Made by a program: the position numbers and the translations under genes. Below the pieces are notes generated by a model that was not told where the DNA came from, made no database searches, and saw nothing but the letters and a program-made list of their open reading frames with translations. Source: Janthinobacterium sp. PC23-8 (lineage in GTDB: Bacteria > Pseudomonadota > Gammaproteobacteria > Burkholderiales > Burkholderiaceae_D). Taken from it: a DNA stretch of 64,000 nucleotides. Shown here piece after piece: positions 59,449 to 64,000 of the stretch (the stretch's first letter is position 1; each line of letters opens with the position of its first letter). Location of the stretch: positions 568,660 to 632,659 of the forward strand of contig NZ_NJGY01000003.1 in NCBI RefSeq assembly GCF_002250505.1, read 5' to 3'.

Positions 59449-60161
59449 CAGATACGCTCGCTTTCCTTGCGCACCACGCGCCCGACGATAATGCACTCCT
59501 TGCCGCGGCACATCTTGCGGTGGTATTTGCGCTGGTCCGGGTTGTCCGACGTCAGCCACCATTCGCCGATATCGCGCGCCAGGCGCTTGACCACCGGCTC
59601 GCCCTCGTAGTTGATGGCGTACACCACGCCATCGACGGGGCGGATATCGGCCGTGTTGATGATCACCACGTCGTCTTCATACAGGGCCGGCTCCATGCTC
59701 TCGCCCCTGACCTTGATGGCCACCAGTTTTTCAGGGTGGTAGCCATTGCGGTCGACCCAGCCGCGCGGCACGCTGATGGTGCTGCCGTCATGCGTTTCCG
59801 GCTCGATCGCAAAGCCTGTGATGCCGGCCGACAGGCGCAGTTTCACTTTGCGGATATCGTAGAAACGCTCGTCTTCGCCATCGTTGACGAACACCGCCTT
59901 GACGCCGGCCAGCGCGCGCGCCGCCATGGCCGCCTGGTCGGGCGCGGCGCCCTGGTCGAAATACATGCTGTCGAGCTGTAAATCCGCTTCCAGCTTGCGC
60001 GCGATCTTTTCGCTGAAGGCGCGTCCGTCGCGGTAGGTGGGCGAGAGGATCTGCGAAATGCGCGCCTCGCTCCAGCCGCTGGCGTCGGAAATTTTCTTGC
60101 GCGTGTGTTCATAGCGCTCGCTGATCAAGGCCAGCAATCGGTCGCGTCTGTATTGATACAT
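59448..60161 (-). CDS. XRE-type/S24 phage repressor (CI/LexA-like)
   Basis: ATG 60161 has GGAG six bases upstream, giving 237 residues. A helix-turn-helix domain lies at residues 5-65 (KKISDASGWSEARISQILS). The C-terminal S24 peptidase fold has the nucleophile in VRGESMEPALYEDD (Ser) and the general base Lys in YEGEPVVKRLA. Such repressors hold lysogeny or tailocin silence until RecA-dependent cleavage during DNA damage. It is divergent from an HTH gene, with operator-like TGATAAA repeats between them. Confidence 0.9.
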   Translation of the reverse strand: MYQYRRDRLLALISERYEHTRKKISDASGWSEARISQILSPTYRDGRAFSEKIARKLEADLQLDSMYFDQGAAPDQAAMAARALAGVKAVFVNDGEDERFYDIRKVKLRLSAGITGFAIEPETHDGSTISVPRGWVDRNGYHPEKLVAIKVRGESMEPALYEDDVVIINTADIRPVDGVVYAINYEGEPVVKRLARDIGEWWLTSDNPDQRKYHRKMCRGKECIIVGRVVRKESERI

Positions 60162-60196
60162 ATCCATCTCCACATTAAACCCGAAATTTACCGTTT

Positions 60197-60243
60197 GATA
60201 AATTACCAAATGCTTGACTTTAACATTAGCGATTGATAAAGTC
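60197..60243 (+). promoter_or_regulatory. Operator-like repeats and promoter of the divergent phage gene
   Basis: TGATAAA occurs at 60197-60203 and 60235-60241. A promoter TTGACT (60215-60220)-N17-TAAAGT (60238-60243) points towards the HTH gene, and its -10 overlaps the second repeat. Repressor bound there would block it. Confidence 0.5.
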
Positions 60244-60308
60244 CACTTGTTGCTTGTCGCAAATTCGCACACAGCGTTGCCCGGCAGGCCGGTACAGGGA
60301 GGATGGAG

Positions 60309-60728
60309 ATGTTCAACAGCAGTCAGGTGGTGAGAAGCGCCGCGCCGCCGCAAACAGGGCGCCGGATCCTGGGGCGCAGCAAGAAGTCGCAGCTGCATAT
60401 CGCCCATATCGCGCAGCATATCGCCGCGCACGGCCAGGCCAGCGCGGCGCAGTTGTCGGCCCTGCTGGGCCTGGACGCGGGCACCATGAGCCGCTACCTG
60501 CGTCATATGTGCGGCGCCGGCCTGATCCATCTGGCGCAGCGTCATTGCACCGAGCCGGGGCGCCAGCGGCCCGCGCTGTACGCGCCGGGCGAGGCGGACG
60601 ACGAAGGCGACGCCTGGGCCGAGCTGCCGCCACAGGTGCGGCGCATAGCCACCTGGCCGGGCGGCGCGGCCAGCCGCGATCCGCTGGTGGCGGCCCTGTT
60701 CGGGCCGGCCAGGTCATCAACACAGTAA
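60309..60728 (+). CDS. Winged-helix DNA-binding protein of the phage regulatory module
   Basis: ATG 60309 lies six bases after GGGAGG (ATG 60303 is closer than ideal); 139 residues. A basic N-terminus (RRILGRSKKSQLHIAHIAQHIAAHG) leads to a winged helix (ASAAQLSALLGLDAGTMSRYLRHMCGAGLIH) similar to MarR/DprA-like folds. It is divergent from the S24 repressor and followed 24 bases later by a zinc-finger protein. I infer an early regulatory or activator role. Confidence 0.7.
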   Translation: MFNSSQVVRSAAPPQTGRRILGRSKKSQLHIAHIAQHIAAHGQASAAQLSALLGLDAGTMSRYLRHMCGAGLIHLAQRHCTEPGRQRPALYAPGEADDEGDAWAELPPQVRRIATWPGGAASRDPLVAALFGPARSSTQ

Positions 60729-60752
60729 TAATGAGGAAATGAGGAGAACATC

Positions 60753-61295
60753 ATGGGCTTTGCAGAACAATTCATCGCGTCGCTGTCGTCGCATAATTTG
60801 CGCGACGACGCGTTTCACCACGACCTGGACGTGATCGCCGCAGCGGCGCTGGCCGGCGACATGGGCGCCTTGCTGTGTCGCGTCAAATATGCGGACGGTA
60901 CCGTCAGCCGTCGGTTCGAGGGCAATGCCGGCAACCTGGCGCAACTGCTGCGCGCCTGGACCGCTGCCGTCACCAAAAAGGGCCAGGCGCGGCGCTGGGT
61001 CAAGGCCAGCACCGCCTGGGACGCGCAGGCGGCCCACACCCTGTATCGCCGCGTGGCCGAAGCGTCGCTGGCCCATTGGCTCGACAGCAAATGCAAGCTT
61101 TGCCATGGCACCGGCGTGGCCAGCGCCGGCGCGGCGGGCGCACCGCTGGTCTGCAAGGCTTGCCACGGCGCCGGCGAAGCGGCCATCACCTGTTCCGGCG
61201 GCTTTGAACTGGAGCGCATCAAGGACATGGTCAGCGAACTCGAAGCGATTTTCCAGTCGCACGGCCGGCGCGCCATGCGCCGTCTGGGCCGGTAA
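60753..61295 (+). CDS. Zinc-finger protein resembling phage late antiterminator Q
   Basis: A 180-residue protein. A helical N-terminal part (TLYRRVAEASLAHWLDSK) leads to a CxxCxGxG zinc-finger pair (CKLCHGTG ... CKACHGAG ... C), as in DnaJ and in lambdoid Q-type antitermination proteins, then a C-terminal helix. Order repressor-HTH-Q-like ahead of late genes suits a late antiterminator. The intrinsic terminators before each tail gene fit that role. Q function is inferred. Confidence 0.6.
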   Translation: MGFAEQFIASLSSHNLRDDAFHHDLDVIAAAALAGDMGALLCRVKYADGTVSRRFEGNAGNLAQLLRAWTAAVTKKGQARRWVKASTAWDAQAAHTLYRRVAEASLAHWLDSKCKLCHGTGVASAGAAGAPLVCKACHGAGEAAITCSGGFELERIKDMVSELEAIFQSHGRRAMRRLGR

Positions 61296-61641
61296 AATAA
61301 ATTGTGCAAGATGCCTTGAGCTGAAAAAAACGCTCCTACAATAGAGTCTCGTTCAAGCAGCACACAAAGCGAACGCAGTAACCCAGTACAGTAGCACCAC
61401 ATGCTTATCCACTCGTAATAGACGCGTTTCCAGCGCGACACCGATAGGATAATCTTCAGCGACCCCGCCTTCACGGCATGCCTCGCATCTCTCCCGTTCG
61501 GCGCGGCCTCGCGCCGCCCGAACCGCCGCAGCCCGCCGACGCGACTCGTGCGGGCTGTTGCATTTCTTCTTTGTTTTTTCCAACGCACCCACCCAGACCG
61601 CCCTCGCGGTCTTTTTTTTCATCTCATGAAAGGCACTTCCC
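61296..61641 (+). other. Late-gene leader with stacked hairpins
   Basis: This 346-base region has no supported ORF. TTGAGC (61316) and TACAAT (61337) could form a promoter with a short 15-base spacer. Two strong stems lie at 61496-61523 (GTTC-GGCGCG paired with CGCGCC-GAAC) and 61529-61557 (CAGCCCG/CGGGCTG), before the intrinsic terminator at 61596-61619. It resembles the leader of a late operon controlled by antitermination. Confidence 0.5.
61596..61619 (+). terminator. Terminator hairpin ahead of the tail-tube gene
   Basis: GACCGC-CCTC-GCGGTC followed by eight T residues, 22 bases before the tail-tube start. Confidence 0.85.
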
Positions 61642-62847
61642 ATGGCATCGACAGCAAACGGCATCGACAGCGTGATCGTCATCAGCAAACAGGGCGCCGA
61701 AGGCGTCAAGGCCGCGGCAGGCGGCGGCCAGGTCTACCCGCGTGTCACGGCCACCTTCGACACCGAAGCGGACAAGTACGCCAGCAGCGAAATCGACGCC
61801 AGCCAGCAGCAGGGCGACACCCGCCTGGGCAATTTCCGCACGGCCGGCGCCATCAAGGCCGAAGCGGCCTGCGGTACCTATGCGCCGCTGATGGCCGCGC
61901 TGCTGCGCCGCGACTTCACGGCCGGTGGCGTGGCCGCCGCCCAGACTACCATCGCCGCCGCCGCGACCGGCCTGGTGCGCAGCGCCGGCTCCTGGCTGGC
62001 CGACGGTTTTCGCGCCGGCAGCGTGGTGCGCATCAGCGGCCTGACGGCGCCGGCCACCGCCAACAACGCGAAGAACTTTTTCGTTACCTCCGTTACCGCC
62101 ACCAACCTGAACGGCCAGTTCATGGACGGCTCGGCAATGGTCATCAAGGCGGCTGGCGACTCCGTCGGCGTGGCGGCTGTGGGAAAGCGCAGCTTTACGC
62201 CGCTCACCGGCCACACCACCGACTGGTTCACGGCCGAAGTGCAGGACCCGAATATCGGCGTGCACCGCAGCTTTGTCGATCAGCTGGTCAGCAAGATGGA
62301 CATCGCCGTGCAGCCCAATGGCATCACCAGCCTGGACTTTACCCTGATGGGCAAGGCGGAAGGCCCGACCACCGCCGTGCCGCATTTCGCCACGCCAGCT
62401 GCGGCTGCCGGCAGCGGCAAGTTCTCGGGTGCCACGGCGATGATGTCGGTGAACGGCATCCCGTCGCAGATCTGCACCGGCATGTCGGTCTCGCTCGACG
62501 GCCAGGTCAAGGTCGACCCGGTGATCGGCTCCAGATTCGCCACCGCCGCCTCGCGCGGCAAGGTGCTTGGCTCGGGCCAGTTCACGGTGCTGCTGCAGGA
62601 CGCCGTCTACCTTGACTACTTCAAGAACGAGACGGAAATCGCCCTGGCCTACGCCATGGCGTCCGGCACCGCCCCGAACGCCGACGTGCTGGCGCTGGCC
62701 ATGGGCCGTGTCAAGATCACCTCGGCCAAGATCGACGATGGCGAGAAAAACAAGATCGTCACCTGCGCCTTCGACATCCTGCGCTACAAGGGCGCCGATG
62801 CCCAGCATGAAGCGACCACTTTGAGCATCCAGGACAGCGCGCTGTAA
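61642..62847 (+). CDS. Phage tail tube protein
   Basis: A 401-residue protein. The N-terminus (VYPRVTATFDTEADKYASSEI) and the long Gly/Ala/Thr-rich beta body with periodic short strands fit the larger siphovirus tail-tube proteins (Phage_tube_2 type). The next genes are frameshifted tail chaperones and a tape measure, which in siphophages follow the tail tube directly. AAAGG lies before the ATG. Codon use matches the host. Confidence 0.8.
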   Translation: MASTANGIDSVIVISKQGAEGVKAAAGGGQVYPRVTATFDTEADKYASSEIDASQQQGDTRLGNFRTAGAIKAEAACGTYAPLMAALLRRDFTAGGVAAAQTTIAAAATGLVRSAGSWLADGFRAGSVVRISGLTAPATANNAKNFFVTSVTATNLNGQFMDGSAMVIKAAGDSVGVAAVGKRSFTPLTGHTTDWFTAEVQDPNIGVHRSFVDQLVSKMDIAVQPNGITSLDFTLMGKAEGPTTAVPHFATPAAAAGSGKFSGATAMMSVNGIPSQICTGMSVSLDGQVKVDPVIGSRFATAASRGKVLGSGQFTVLLQDAVYLDYFKNETEIALAYAMASGTAPNADVLALAMGRVKITSAKIDDGEKNKIVTCAFDILRYKGADAQHEATTLSIQDSAL

Positions 62848-62871
62848 CAGGCATTCGCCGGCTACCCCAGT

Positions 62872-62894
62872 GCCGCCCGCGTGGCGGCTTTTTT
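62872..62894 (+). terminator. Terminator hairpin between tail tube and chaperone genes
   Basis: GCCGCC-CGCGT-GGCGGC followed by six T residues, 33 bases before the next start. Confidence 0.85.
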
Positions 62895-62927
62895 ATTGTC
62901 TTTTACTTCATCCAGAAAGCAGCACAC

Positions 62928-63371
62928 ATGAACAACGCACAAAAAATCCAGGCAGGTTTCGACATCGGCAACCTCCACGCGGCCGCCACACCCGTCACCT
63001 TTGACGTGCCCGTCATTTTCGACGCCGACGGCGAAGCGGTGGCCGGTCTGACCATCGTCGGCAAGAATAGCGAACAGTATCGCGTGGCCAACAACGCCGT
63101 GCGCGCCGAAGGCTACAAAAAATCGGCGCGCCGCAAGACCGCCATCGACGCCTCGACCGACGAAGGCGCCGAACTGCTGGTGCAGGCCATCGACGGCAAC
63201 CAGAAGCGCCTGGCGCTGGCCGTGGTCACCGGCTGGTACGGCTTTACCAGCAATGGCGCAGAAGTGCCGCTCGATGCGGCCCTGCTGGAGGCGGCGTTTG
63301 AAAAATACCCGACCTGGCAGGAAAAAGTGACGACCGCGCTGGAAAACGAGTCAAATTTTTTGAAACTCTGA
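62928..63371 (+). CDS. Tail assembly chaperone G
   Basis: A 147-residue protein located between the tail tube and tape measure genes. It is acidic and helical in its second half (PLDAALLEAAFEKYPTWQEKVTTALENESNF). The last sense codons before TGA 63369-63371 contain a slippery A-AAT-TTT heptamer (63353-63359), so a fraction of ribosomes should shift -1 and make the longer GT protein. G coats the tape measure during tail assembly. Confidence 0.85.
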   Translation: MNNAQKIQAGFDIGNLHAAATPVTFDVPVIFDADGEAVAGLTIVGKNSEQYRVANNAVRAEGYKKSARRKTAIDASTDEGAELLVQAIDGNQKRLALAVVTGWYGFTSNGAEVPLDAALLEAAFEKYPTWQEKVTTALENESNFLKL

Positions 63372-63712
63372 CAGCCAGCCTGCTGCAGTACGCCGCACAC
63401 CAGTTCGAACGCGGCGCACGCGCCGCCGACGGCCACGCCAAGGGCGAGCATCTCGATGCGGCCCGCCGCCATCCCTTGTACCGGGCGCCACCGGAAGCCG
63501 TGGCGCCGCCGCCGCTGCCGTTCGAACTGGCCCACGTATGGGAGTGGTTCGTGCAACTGAACCGCAAGCGCCAGAATGGCATGGCCGTCAATCCTATCGC
63601 CAGCAGCGAGATCCTGGCATGGCAGGCGCGCCACCGGCTCGCCATGGAGCCGTTCGAGCACCAACTGCTCGACAGTCTCGATGCGCTGTTCCTGGCGCAC
63701 CAGCAGGGCTGA
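62928..63712 (+). CDS. Tail assembly chaperone GT (programmed -1 frameshift product)
   Basis: After slippage at 63353-63359 (A-AAT-TTT; tRNAs re-pair on AAA and TTT), reading continues in the -1 frame without a stop from 63359 to TGA at 63710-63712. The added segment, about 117 residues, contains TASLLQYAAHQFERGA, HPLYRAPPEA, LAHVWEWFVQLNRKRQNG and FEHQLLDSLDALFLAH. It has the Trp-rich, helical character of lambda-like T domains, which link the tape measure to tube subunits. The joined product is about 261 residues. Confidence 0.8.
63353..63359 (+). promoter_or_regulatory. Slippery heptamer A-AAT-TTT
   Basis: A canonical X-XXY-YYZ heptanucleotide in the zero frame, ten bases before the G stop. 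A hairpin-forming GC-rich stretch lies downstream. Confidence 0.8.
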
Positions 63713-63728
63713 CCTGTTTGTCCAACCC

Positions 63729-63751
63729 GGCCGCCCTGTGCGGCCTTTTTT
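63729..63751 (+). terminator. Terminator hairpin ahead of the tape measure gene
   Basis: GGCCGC-CCTGT-GCGGCC followed by six T residues, 12 bases before the next start codon. Confidence 0.85.
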
Positions 63752-63763
63752 CAGAGGCCAACC

Positions 63764-64000
63764 ATGCCAGAAATCAGGGAAATATTAATCGTCGTAAATA
63801 CGGCCGAAGTGCGCGAAAGCGCGCAGGCCGTCAGTCAGCTCGCCGAGGCCTCCGAACAGGCCGGCCGGCAGGTACGCGAAACCAGCGTCGCCATCCGCAT
63901 CTCGGAGCAGGCCACGCGCGCCCAGGAAGAGGCAACCAGCGCCGCGGCCGATGCCGCAAAAGTGCTGGGCCAGCAAAGCAGCGATGCGTCCGATGCGGTA
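63764..64000 (+). CDS. Tail tape measure protein (3' partial)
   Basis: ATG 63764 follows AGAGG; 79 residues are visible before the window ends. The sequence starts MPEIREILIVVNTAEVRESAQAV and then runs as an Ala/Glu/Gln/Ser coiled coil (QLAEASEQAGRQVRETSVAIRISEQATRAQEEATSAAADAAKVLGQQ). Position after the G/GT chaperones and this helical start are typical of tape measure proteins, which set tail length and enter the target cell with DNA or alone in tailocins. Confidence 0.82.
   Translation, partial: MPEIREILIVVNTAEVRESAQAVSQLAEASEQAGRQVRETSVAIRISEQATRAQEEATSAAADAAKVLGQQSSDASDAV

Noticed and set aside
63476-63712. Independent small ORF after chaperone G
   Set aside because: It has no ribosome-binding site and is continuous in the -1 frame with G through a slippery heptamer, so it is treated as the T part of GT.
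1-64000. CRISPR arrays, rRNA genes, insertion sequences
   Set aside because: No regularly spaced repeats, rRNA-like sequence, transposase or terminal inverted repeats were seen.

Overview
The window looks like a chromosomal segment of a high-GC betaproteobacterium of the Oxalobacteraceae (Janthinobacterium/Massilia/Duganella type). This is inferred from the gene order thrS-infC-rpmI-rplT-pheS-pheT-ihfA-merR, from prpB-prpC-acnD-prpF propionate genes and from protein composition; no database search was possible.

Layout. 1-4382: a secretion cluster like the Pseudomonas functional-amyloid (Fap) system, with a Gly/Ala-rich subunit cut by the window edge, two small exported subunits carrying an identical LEQARGG motif, an exported C39 peptidase, a coiled-coil/beta-barrel outer-membrane protein and a small trailing gene. 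4422-10687: an arsR-nemA operon with a palindromic operator, a DUF1304 gene, a SugE/Gdx guanidinium exporter behind a guanidine-II riboswitch, a sulfotransferase, an AstE/AspA-type deacylase, an acyltransferase and one unknown gene. 10782-19042: tRNA-Val(GAC) and the thrS-to-merR translation/IHF cluster, including an infC that appears to start at AUA. 19232-29380: a NarL-type response regulator and histidine kinase, a Crp/Fnr regulator, prfC, a GGDEF-EAL protein, rnk, zntB and envelope proteins. 29708-40076: a Ser/Thr-phosphorylation neighbourhood: a zinc-ribbon/SPFH-like coiled-coil protein in operon with a kinase-coiled-coil-FGE fusion, then an FHA protein and a PP2C phosphatase on the other strand, with unrelated genes between. 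40237-47566: glycine-zipper protein, GNAT, M28 peptidase, an orphan T6SS Tle3-like lipase with its partner gene, and an MBL-fold hydrolase. 47738-59408: two small related proteins, then a prp (2-methylcitrate) operon behind a canonical sigma-54 promoter with helically phased GTTTCA repeats, with an MBOAT/SGNH-like pair inserted between prpF and prpE. 59448-64000: the left end of a phage-derived element: S24 repressor, divergent HTH gene, Q-like zinc-finger protein, then directly tail tube, frameshifted tail chaperones (G/GT) and the start of a tape measure, with no head genes between. This suits an F-type tailocin or a rearranged siphoprophage.

The likeliest under-described systems are the Fap-like cluster with its periplasmic double-glycine processing, the zinc-ribbon/SPFH plus kinase-FGE plus FHA plus PP2C set, and the candidate tailocin at the right edge. 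Coordinates of starts were adjusted by Shine-Dalgarno position and family alignment from memory, so some starts are uncertain; the ends are firm.
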